Shown one piece after another: positions 33,801 through 45,800 of a stretch of DNA of 64,000 nt (position 1 is its first letter; every line of letters begins with the position of its first letter). The translations under genes were made by a program, and so were the position numbers. Under the pieces are notes generated by a model that had not been told where the DNA came from, ran no database searches, and was given only the letters and a program-made list of their open reading frames with translations. The DNA comes from Ricordea florida (taxonomy: Eukaryota > Cnidaria > Anthozoa > Corallimorpharia > Ricordeidae): NCBI GenBank assembly GCA_949710005.1, contig OX453283.1, positions 22,609,704-22,673,703 on the forward strand, read 5' to 3'.

Positions 33801-36800
33801 TGTATATTCCGTATGCTTCTTTTGAGCGAAACGCTATATATTTGGTTTGATTCTTTATGAAGAATTCTTTATGAAACTTTATAGTGGTTTTTTCGCAGAT
33901 TTTTACAATACAATACAATACTTTATTCAAGAGATAAAAAATTCAAGTTACAAATATCTCTCGAAAGGGGATATCTAGAGGTCAACTCTATATTAAAGAT
34001 CCCCCCAAAAAAGAAAGAAAAGAAAAAGGGAACGTGTAATAATTGGTTTCATTCTTTAGGGCCATTCTTGAGTAAAACGTGCAATGTTTGGTCTGATTCT
34101 TTAGGGCCATGTTTCGGTATCAAGCAACAACGCAACGCTTTAATGTAAACCAGTAACTAATTTAATGTAAATAATATGTTATTCTCTACCTACTCTTGTA
34201 ACTGCAGTGAATAGCGAAAATAAATCAAGCAGGGATAAACGGCTCTTTGGTTATAAATCTAACAACAACGTGTAAGGATATGTTGGTCATAAACCTTTGT
34301 TTTATTTGGTGGCTCCTAAAGGAGCCGTTTTGTTAGTGGGTGCCCTGTCAGTCCTGATCTCTTGCATTGTGTGGCCCTCTTTCTATGGTTTGGTCTGTTT
34401 TGCTGTACTTTTTCGGGTTATCGCTGAGTAGAAGGAGCTTTTTGTAGTCATTATTGGAATAAAATCATTTGCTGCTCGGTCCATCGACATTGTTTAGTAC
34501 AAAGTCTTTGGGATAATCAAACGAATTGATAAAGTAAGTTATACCACCGTAAGGTAAAAGAGAGGTACTGACGTTTCGCTCCGACGAAGGGCTAACGCTC
34601 GAAATTTTATTATCCGAATTTCTTGTGTTTCAATTCCCTACCGACGCAGCACCAGTTTCTTTAGAAACTATCCCCTCAGTAATCTCAAGGATATAATATC
34701 TAATAATTGCTCTTCATGCTTCATATGTAATAGTTAGGATTTTATTCTATTTTAAACATAAAATAATTATAATAATTTTAAAATTTTACAGTCATAATTA
34801 TAGTTATAATTTTAGAGTAGTTTTTATGTTGTATATTTTATCTTATATCATAAGTGTTTATTTTATATTTAGTATTTTTGTTGTGTCCTCCATTAGCTAT
34901 ATCAGCTAAATACATTGACACTTAAATAAAGTTCATTATTATTATTACAAAGTCTACTTGGCGCGCCCTTTTTCGGAAGCTTTTTGCGGCGATTCCGCCC
35001 ATTACTGTGCCAGCAAAATCCGCTTTGTTATCAGTTACGGAGCACAGCCATTACCAATTAAAGACAACACTAACTCAAATGTTTCCTTCAGAGGGAAAAA
35101 TGCGTTTCCGTTTAAATCTTTGAACAAGTCTCTCCTTCGATTGCACACTTCCTTCTTCGAAAGAAGTCGTGTTTCTTCGCAACACATCTTAAGGGCTGCC
35201 ATTCTGTCTCTTGGGTTATGTGCAAAACTGGTTTTAACATTTGGTTTGTGGATACTATAAAACCTTTATATTAAAAAATTTTCTCTCCTTTATGCCAATC
35301 ATTTCATTTGCTTTATACAAATTCTCGGCTTGTTTTATCAATCTCGCACAATCCATTGACTAACTCTTTCAATGTTTAGTAACGTCATCTTTCAAAGAAA
35401 TTAGCTTTGCTTTGTTTGTATCGCTTTGGTGAACGCAGGAACTTGTCTGCCTCATTTTATTTGAACCGACCGGCTCCCGTGACACCTCATGTTATATAAT
35501 AGCCTCGGGAGTCATATTGTCGTGTGCAAGCCATGATAAGTTGCGTTCAATTCCGCAAACAATGTTCAAAATATCATTTAAGCAGTGGCTTTATCATTTA
35601 GATTAAAATTTTAAGCTTTGCAATGAGTATAATTCGATTGGGTGCTTTTGAAAGCGTTTTTAGGAAGAATAGCATTGACGAGAGTAGAGTCGCCGACTTT
35701 TACTGTCTACCCTTATAACAGTACACAACTCTAATTTACTCTGAGTTTCTAGCAACTAGACTTCCAGTAAGTCGAGTCGACTTTTCACATGGCGGCGCGA
35801 ATCGCCATGTACATTAAATAGATTTAGGCAGTACATTAAATAGATTTAGGCAGTACATTAAATAGATTTAGGTAAGCCTAAAAGCGGAGCTCCTCACACA
35901 GACCCTCACACATTGAAAATGCTGTCACTAAAGTTATTAAATACGCCTGGTGTACGCAACTACTAAAGAAGATTCGATAGCTGAAATAAATTGTAAAAAA
36001 AAAAAACATCTAGCTCGCGACTCAACGGAAGAACCATTACCTGGTCAGCAAAATTATAATAGTTTTAAAGCAACACCAAAAGCAGCTAGGCAGCTCTTTA
36101 ACAAATGAAAAATAGACACTCAGCTTTATGCTTATGTCCCTCCAAAAATGCTTGAAAACTTGTAGGAAGAACTCAACTTTATGCTTATGTCCCTCCAAAA
36201 ACGCTTGAAAACTTGTCGGAAGAAAATTTTTCCTCCAAAACCGCTATGAATAATTCGTTTCTTCAGCAAAACATTGTAGACTGCTGTATACTGCTGGCTG
36301 TAGGTTGTGTAGCCGCGGCAAGCCGCGAAAAGCGCGCGAAAAACAAAGCCTCGTTTCGGTTTAAGACCTTCTAAATATCCCGGATGATTATGGCCGTCAT
36401 GTTGGGGCAAAGTCGTCGTCGTCGCTAGGCGCACTCGCCCGCGAGCCATGCCGCTAGCCACGATGACCATGAAAACTCAAACGCATGGTTTTCTCAATTT
36501 CTATCCTCGCACGGTAGTTATGGGGCTCCGCTCTGCGGCTCTTCGAGCCGCTGTGGAGCTCCGCTATAACTGTAATTTACCTTGAGTCGCTCGTCACTAG
36601 ATTTCCAATAAGTCGAGTCGACTTTTCACGAGACAAATCGAGTGAAGTCGAGTCCCCATTTTTCGCCCTCCCTCATTACCGTAATGTATTTTAAGTCTCT
36701 TGCCACTAGATTTCCAATAAAGTCGAGTCGACTTTTAGCGAGACGAGTCGTGACGACTCGAGTCGAGTCGCCGACTTTTACTGCCATCCCTCATTGCCAT

Positions 36801-39800
36801 ACTGTATTTAACGCTAAGTCTCTTGCCACTAGATTTCCAATAAGTCTAGTCGACTTTTAGCGAGACGAGTCGTGACGACTCGAGTTGAGTCGAGTGGAGT
36901 CGCCGACTTTTACTGCCAGCCCTCATTACCGTACGATATTTTACGCTAAGTCTCTCGCCACTAGATTTCCAATAAGTCGAGTCGACTATTAGCGAGACGA
37001 GTCGTGACGATTCGTGACGACTCGACTCTAGTCGAGTAGAGTCGCCGACTTTTACTGCCAGTCCTCATTACTGTACGGTATTTTACGTCTTTTAAGTCTC
37101 TCTCCACTAGATATGCAATACGTCAAGTCGACGTTTAGCGAGACGACTGAGTTTCCTATTTCCATACACTTCTTTATAAACACTTCCTCTCTTTTACATT
37201 CGCCAATAGACTTAGTGACGAGTAAATAACACCCCTAGACTACTCGACTCTATGCGGGTGTATTGGACAACCCCCACTTTGTGTCATGCAAAAATGGAAG
37301 GTGATCACCAGAACATTTTGTGAAATTTTGGGCAGCATTTAGAAATCTTTGGAATATTGTCAGAAATCTTTGGAAGTGGCTGGGATGTTTTGGGGAATCT
37401 TAGTCGTCGCGTGACCAAAATCTCATGCATTTGAACATGTATGGGAAGGTAGAGGGTTTAATGCATTTGATTCTATGTGACCATCATTGGGTTAATGGCA
37501 GTTTTTGAACTTTGCTCAGGTAAAACTCTTGCATATGCTGTTCCTGTAGTACAGTCACTACAAAAGTTGGAGCCAAGAATCAACGTAAGTTATTAACATA
37601 TATACTCACCTGTAATCGTGCCTTGCTCTCACAGCTTATTTTTATAATTTCAGAACATTGAAAAAAGCTTTTACATGATTAGCAAAATAATTATCATATG
37701 AAGGCTGTTGAGTTGATCTTCTGCAGTATTTTAACACCAAATTAAAACACTCAGTTTATGATTTTTTCAAACTAGTGAGATCATTATCTGGGAATAGAGA
37801 TACACACTCAATAATCTTTACTTTAACCTACTTTTAATGTTCTCATAGCTAAAATTAGTTTAGTCAGGCCAGTCTATCAAAATCCAATATTAAAATAATT
37901 TTCAAATACATTAGAAAAACAAAAGTAAACCAACAGGAAGCAAAATGGTCAAGGTGGAAAAGAAGGAGAGCAGACTCAGCATTTGAAAGCAGAATCGTTT
38001 GTAGAAGAAAAGTCTTTTAAAATACTATTGAAACTTTACCAAAGAGATCATTCCAAATTAGAATCTACAGTGGAGTTTAGATATGTGCATGTACATCATT
38101 TACTTTATACTGTATTAATCACACTGTAGAATATCAGAATGAAAATTTATTGTTAGACAAAATGTTCTGCACAAGGTCATTCAATATTGTTGCAAGATTG
38201 GTTAATTGGTCTTGGTCTGTTCACTGAAGCTGATCATATCAGTTTGATTTTTTTCATATATTAGAGGAGCGATGGACCTTTTGCTGTTGTCTTGGTTCCT
38301 ACAAGAGAGGTACAGTGTAGTTTGTAATCATTAAACCATGCAGCTTGCTAGCCCTCTTCACTTTTCTGTGGTCTGCACTCCTATAGACTATGGTAAAAGA
38401 TGAAGGCGCACACGAGCCTTTAAGCCCACATGCCCATCATTCTGTTGTCTGTGTGAGTGTAGACTATGATTCATCTGTTATGTTGTTGTTGTTGCTTGGT
38501 TAAAAAAAAACAACTTTATTTTTGAAAAATAAGGGAACAACCCGTGTTGAAAGGGCTTTATTCCAAGTAAACCTAAATACATGCACAGACTTCATGCAAA
38601 ACTGTAACCATTTCTAGTCATTGTTATTTGTAAGCCCAACTCATTTGACAGTAATTTTCATCTTTAGTATTTGCGCTTTCTGGTTGTCAATATTATCAAT
38701 CTATTTGCCATTTCCATTTGCCTATAGCTTGCTCAACAGAGTTTTGAAGTTCTTCAGAAGCTTGTCAAGGTACTCTAGTGTGAATTAACTCTATACAAGT
38801 ATGAATGGCCTTCCTGACAAGTTAATCAGACTGTTTCTTTTGATAGAATCCTTATACTCATGTACTGTAGTTTCCTTTATAAAACGAAAAGAAATATTGT
38901 TGATCAGGTTGACTGATGTTTCAATAATCTGAGCTGAAGTCATCTTCAGTTGGAGTTTATTATTTTTGTCAGCCTTTTCAGTGGGTAGTACCAGGGATTG
39001 TTACTGGAGGAGAAAAAAGAAAGTCAGAAAAAGCTCGGTAAGTGGAGAGTAGTGTTACTGGTGATTAAGACAATAAAATTCACCTCTAATAATTATTATT
39101 ATTATTTAACTGGCCAGTGGGAGAAGGAGCTGTATTACTGTAGCATTTGCTACCATTACTTCTCAAACTCAATACTACTTAAACTCATTACTAATGCAAA
39201 AGGAAAGACAAAGGAAATCAGGCACCGCGACGTGTTTGGATATCTGATGAAACACGGCTCGTTTTTTCATCGTTAATTTCTCCTTCTCAATCATTTTGTT
39301 CGAGAAGCTATATCAAACAGTCGGTACATGTGTTTCATGACATCAAACACCTTGAATTTGCCCAAAATACGCCGCTGCATGTCGTATTTTCAGCTCTCTC
39401 CTCGGTGTTTGATATGTTATGAAACACTGTATCTCGTGTTTGATATATTACATGTTCACTTTGTAAAATGGCCAGTTGAAGATTTGATCACAGTAGAGTT
39501 GTGGCTAGTGTTTTGAACATCAGGGCCGGGTTGTTGGAAGCAGGGTTAAGGTAACCCAGGGTTAGTGCGAAATTCAAATGCAGATACATGAGCTCAAAAA
39601 GCACATTCAGTATTATTCTTTTTGAATATACGATTTGATGATTGTATGCTCTGAAAAAAAATAGAGAAAGTTATCGAAGAAAATGCTTTTTAACAAGAGG
39701 AAAAGAAACCCGGGTTAAAATTTAACCCTTGGTTAGCGCTAATCGGCCCTCGAACAACCGGCCCCAGGTCAGAATGTCTGGGGATCGAGCCGTGATGACG

Positions 39801-42800
39801 GCACTGTGCTGTTTCCTAAGACAAGGAACCTTTACGCCATGCTGTTCTTTGTCCACCTAAGTAAATATGTAGGCAAATTTTGATATAACGCTGGCGGCAA
39901 GCCTGTGATGAATTGGCAACCCATCCAAAGAGGGAGGGATGGAGATACGGGGAAGGAGGGGGAAACAATATTTGTTGGTATCACATGCCACAGGAACAGC
40001 AACAAGCTCCGGTCGTGAGAACCGGACTTTGTGTGATTCATACACCCATATTTTCTCAATTCGGTTTCGAGGACCTAAGTTTTTCAATTCGCTAAGTCCG
40101 GAAATTCAAAACAGTGAAAGGATCTGTTTGTTTGGCAAAAGACTTAAAAAATTCCTTCTTTCTTAGTAAAATATACTATTTGTTGAGCTACATACTTCTT
40201 CTTTCCTCTTCTTTTCTTTTGTTTTTCTTTTTTTAAATAATACATTTTATATTTAATGCTGTCCTTATAATTTGTATGATGTACCCTATATTGTCAGGAC
40301 GCCTATAGTTAATAAGCCCCCGGCTTCCTTGTCATTACCACTTTAAACATTGGTAGTCTATTGTCTTTAAGTTATTATAAAATTCTAGTGTATTGTGTTA
40401 TTATTTTTTTCATTTCTTTTGTGGTAAATGGCAAAAAAATGAATGAATGAATGGACTTTAAATGCTATTTGTATTTTAAAGAAATTCATAAGAATTTGGC
40501 GAACTGTAATTTTGTTCAAAAAGGAGAGGACCTTGTAAAGAGAGGCTTTTTGTGTAGATTCGAGTTACAATGTACACACTGTGCTCGACTTGCAAAAATT
40601 ATTGTGTTCATCTCTCTTGCTGATCAAGTATCAGAGTTTGATGGAACATTTCCCTCTCAGAATTAGAAAAGGAGTCAATATTCTCGTGGCAACACCTGGA
40701 AGACTTCTGGACCATATTGAGGTTAGAATGATGTTTGGAAGGTTCCATAGTTACGCAGTGCTACGCGGCAAGCGCGCGTGTAGTGTTTTCGAGTCCCTTT
40801 CCATTCGCGCCCCCCACTCTCCACGCGCGCAAGCAGCCTGAGTGCCACGTAACTCGTTGTGTATGGATTAAGAATAGTTAAAAGTGTACTTACTCTGGGA
40901 AGAAAATCTTTACTTGGCAAAAGTTTCATACTTGTCCAATACTCTGACAAATTTGTGCACAGCGTTGTATTAAAATGCATTGTGTTGTATTGTGTCGTTC
41001 AAGAATGCATTGTTGAACTATTGTTATGGCGATATAATACAATACAATACTATGCATAAATTTGTCGTAGTATTGCACAACCCTCAAAAGTTTGAAAGTT
41101 CTCAACCTATCGGAAGTAAGACTTCCACATCTCAACCAATCAACATTAACAGTATCCTGTCAGTTGCCACTATAGTAATCTCGTCCTTCATCAGATTGCC
41201 CCTCACAAAAGCTAGATCGTCACCCCCAAGAAGTCAAATGTCTCCCCTATAAGGTTAGATCGCTCCCGCCCCAAATGAGCCAATCCGACGAAGGCCTAAC
41301 GCTCGAAACGTCAGCACGTCCCTTTTACCTTACGGTGGTATAACTTACTTTGTCAATTCGTTTGATTATCCCAACTTCTTTGTGCTTCAATTCCCCACCG
41401 ATGCAGCACCAGTTTTTGTAGAAACTAATAAACAGAGAAATGTCAAGTCTGCTTGTGTCAAAAGCTGTTTATATGTAGAATATTGTGTCAACATAGAGTA
41501 GCATTATAGTGAATAGAGAGTTAGAATAATATAAAAAGGAAACTTTTATAGTTGCATAAATGAATAGTCAGTTAAAGACGGTGAGCTTGACCTTTCTATT
41601 GGTTGCTTCCTAAAAGTCACTGACCGACGATTGCGAAAAATATTGCAAATCACATTGCCTACTTTAATAGGAACTTTAGGAACAGTCTTACCATTGATAG
41701 AAACCTCTGTCGGTGCAGCTCAAAATTAAATGAATAAAACCTGGTTGCAATAGACCAAAGAAAACGCTATTGCTTTCGGATTGTTTATGTCAGTTGGTTG
41801 TGCTCCGACATTTCAACCGATCGCACTCGGTAATCTGCTGGGGTTTTCGTTCTTGTCGGCTTTTAGCCGACAGGAAACACTGAGAAGCTTGCCGTATAAG
41901 TCAGAGTGTTAAATAGCTGTGGAGGAGTAAAAGAATTCCCCTAAACGTAAACAAGACCCTTTTTGCTTTGTGTTTTAGAAAACCAAGAGTTTAATACTAA
42001 AGAAAATGAGGTGGATAATCTTGGACGAGGCCGATCGGTAAGATTAATGTAACACATGAGGATAAAAGTTAACCATTATTAGTATAAATGCTCAGGTGAT
42101 TATACAAAATCGCGCGCTCTGATTTGTTCGCTATCTCGGATTATCAGCCGATAATCACCTCGACGAACAAAATAGCTGCCAGTCGTTCGCGCGCTTTTGA
42201 TGAATAAATTTTTTTCGTGTTATACAATGCTTTTTCTTTTCTATTCTTGAAATTTGTTAAATAGCCCTTCGCCTTACACCGCTGTTGAGCGTCCGCGGGC
42301 CTTTAAGTTGAATCTTTGTTGACGTAAAATATTTACATTTTGCCTCATTCTCATGCGGGTTTCTTCAGATAAATGAAATAATCGCCATCATCTATGATAG
42401 AATTTCATTAGTTAAAAGAGCTTATTGAACTAAGTAACTAGCGAAATGTTCAGCAGAATTGCGTGTAATAGAGCGTTTTCACTCACGTGGCCAGCAGCCA
42501 TGCAAATTTTTTGGAACAAAAGAACGTTTTTAAATAAGAAAAGAGTTCAACTCCCAGAGGATTAGTTAGGAACACCAACATGGCCGCCGTTTCATTGTTT
42601 TGGAACACCAATATGGCTGCTGTGACGTCATGTGAAAACGCTCTATAGAAAGGGAGATATTGGATTTTGAAAGCTGCGCAATTTCTTGGGTGGCGAAAAC
42701 GCCAATAAGTTCATATATTCTTTGTAAATTTGCGAGTTTTTAAACCCGTTTCACCCAAACGATTTTTACCTCATCACAAATCTCTAGGGTAGTTTATCAC

Positions 42801-45800
42801 GCTAAGTACTTTGAATATTCAGAGGTGATACTTATGCAGCTCCATCAGTGACAGAAACGCGGATCATTTGTCAGAGTCAATTTTTGTGAAGAAAGATTAT
42901 CACCTATTTTGTCACTACCAAGTTAAATGTTAATTGTTAACAAAGATAACAACTTTTACAAACCTTTATTAAGCGTACGCCCTCCAAGTCTTTACAGACA
43001 ATAACACGATGGCCTTACTGATAAACAGCCAATAACATCACGGCTTAAACGACCAATCATAACTTTGAACATAAATATAAATACCACCACCTGATGACAC
43101 GTTAATCACTTGACTCTGATGATGACTTCCACTCTGGTTGTGGAAACGTCAGTCAACGTCATCAAAAACAGTTCTTTACAGAAGTAACTACTTAGACTCG
43201 GTCGATCGAAGTCCACAAACACTGTATTGGTGTTTTTTTCGTTTTCATTTGCTTAATCATTTTTTGTGGTATATTTTCAGTCTTTTGGACCTCGGTTTTG
43301 AAAAAGATGTCTCCTTCGTACTTACTGCTATTCAGAAATCTCTAACTGCTGGAGTCAGATGTCAAACTGCATTGCTCTCTGCCACGCTCAGTGAAGGTAC
43401 AGTTATTCCAATGCTTGTTAAAATACTTTTTTGTGCGTAAAGCAGTATTTAATAAACCTAGATCTTAAGTTGAGCCCAGCCTACTACAGTTTCTGTGGAT
43501 AAACAACGATGATTGTATGTTAACTCGTGTTGAAGAGTTAATGCACAGCTCAGTGATTTTTTTATGGATTTCATGAAGAGATCATAAGGTACAGAGAGGG
43601 GCACTTGGGGTGTTGGCTGGGATATGAAAACTTCAGTAACATACATACTTTATTGGCTTGTCGCCAGGGGGCTTTTCAGAGTCAATTTTACATTAAACAC
43701 AACATAAACGTTTTTGCTAAGAATCCCAACTGGTGGAAGGCAGACCAGTTGGCTATTTACAAGCGTGGCCGATGATGTGAAGGATATGAAACTCGGGATT
43801 ACCGTATTACATATCCAGGTAGTGGTCAGGGCGGGAATCGAACCCGGGACCGTGACCAGATTACAAGTCTGGCACCCTAACCACTCGGCCACGCTGCCTC
43901 CCACATGAAGTTGTTTATAGAAACGGAAGTGTGTTTTCCGAGAGTACCGCATGATCCCACCGTAACTACTGTAATTTAATGGCAGGTCGTGGCTCTTGAA
44001 TATGTATGAGGCTCCCTAATTATGGATTGTTTAGGCTGAATGTACAAACAAGAGTCTTACTCCGTAGACCATGAGCATGCCGACCTCTCGACAAACAGAC
44101 TTTCGTGTACAAAAATAACTTGAAGTTTTCGTATCCCAAGGGCTGGACTGGGAGTGTCCCTCTCTGTCCCTTATGATCTCTTGACTAGAAGTGTCCCTCT
44201 CTGTCCCTTATGTTCTCTTGACTGGGAGTGTCCCTCTCTGTCCCTTATGTTCTCTTGACTGGGAGTGTCCCTCTCTGTCCCTTATGATCTCTTGACTGGG
44301 AGTGTCCCTCTCTGTCCCTTATGTTCTCTTGACTGGGAGTGTCCCTCTCTGTCCCTTATGATCTCTTGACTGGGAGTGTCCCTCTCTGTCCCTTATGTTC
44401 TCTTGACTGCGAGTGTCCCTCTCTGTCCCTTATGTTCTCTTGACTGGGAGTGTCCCTCTCTGTCCCTTATGTTCTCTTGACTGAGAGTGTCCCTCTCTGT
44501 CCCTTATGATCTCTTGACTGGGAGTGTCCTTCTCTGTCCCTTATGATCTTTTGACTGGGAGTGTCCTTCTCTGTCCCTTATGATCTCTTGACTGGGAGTG
44601 TCCCTCTCTGTCCCTTATGTTCTCTTGACTGGGAGTGTCCCTCTCTGTCCCTTATGTTCTCTTGACTGGGAGTGTCCCTCTCTGTCCCTTATGTTCTCTT
44701 GACTGGGAGTGTCCCTCTCTGTCCCTTATGTTCTCTTGACTGGGAGTGTCCCTCTCTGTCTCTTATGTTCTCTTGACTGGGAGTGTCCCTCTCTGTCCCT
44801 TATGTTCTCTTGACTGGGAGTGTCCCTCTCTGTCCCTTATGTTCTCTTGACTGCGAGTGTCCCTCTCTGTCCCTTATGTTCTCTTGACTGGGAGTGTCCC
44901 TCTCTGTCCCTTATGATCTCTTGACTGGGAGTGTCCCTCTCTGTCCCTTATGATCTCTTGACTAGAAGTGTCCCTCTCTGTCCCTTATGTTCTCTTGACT
45001 GGGAGTGTCCCTCTCTGTCCCTTATGTTCTCTTGACTAGAAGTGTCCCTCTCTGTCCCTTATGTTCTCTTGACTGGGAGTGTCCCTCTCTGTCCCTTATG
45101 TTCTCTTGACTGAGAGTGTCCCTCTCTGTCCCTTATGTTCTCTTGACTGGGAGTGTCCTTCTCTGTCCCTTATGTTCTCTTGACTGGGAGTGTCCCTCTC
45201 TGTCCCTTATGTTCTCTTGACTGAGAGTGTCCCTCTCTGTCCCTTATGTTCTCTTGACTGAGAGTGTCCCTCTCTGTCCCTTATGTTCTCTTGACTGAGA
45301 GTGTCCCTCTCTGTCCCTTATGTTCTCTTGACTGCGAGTGTCCCTCTCTGTCCCTTATGTTCTCTTGACTGGGAGTGTCCCTCTCTGTCCCTTATGTTCT
45401 CTTGACTGGGAGTGTCCTTCTCTGTCCCTTATGATCTCTTGACTGGGAGTGTCCCTCTCTGTCCCTTATGATCTCTTGACTGGGAGTGTCCCTCTCTGTC
45501 CCTTATGTTCTCTTGACTGGGAGTGTCCCTCTCTGTCCCTTATGTTCTCTTGACTGAGAGTGTCCCTCTCTGTCCCTTATGTTCTCTTGACTGGGAGTGT
45601 CCCTCTCTGTCCCTTATGATCTCTTGACTGAGAGTGTCCCTCTCTGTCCCTTATGATCTCTTGACTGGGAGTGTCCCTCTCTGTCCCTTATGTTCTCTTG
45701 ACTGCGAGTGTCCCTCTCTGTCCCTTATGTTCTCTGGATTTCATCTAAAGTCAGATATAACCCTTTAATACGGTAACTGTCGATAACTAAAGCTAGGGAG

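Noticed and set aside
43820-43904. tRNA-Thr gene (minus strand)
   Set aside because: A and B boxes and a TGT anticodon-like loop are present, but the acceptor stem does not pair and a SINE body follows.
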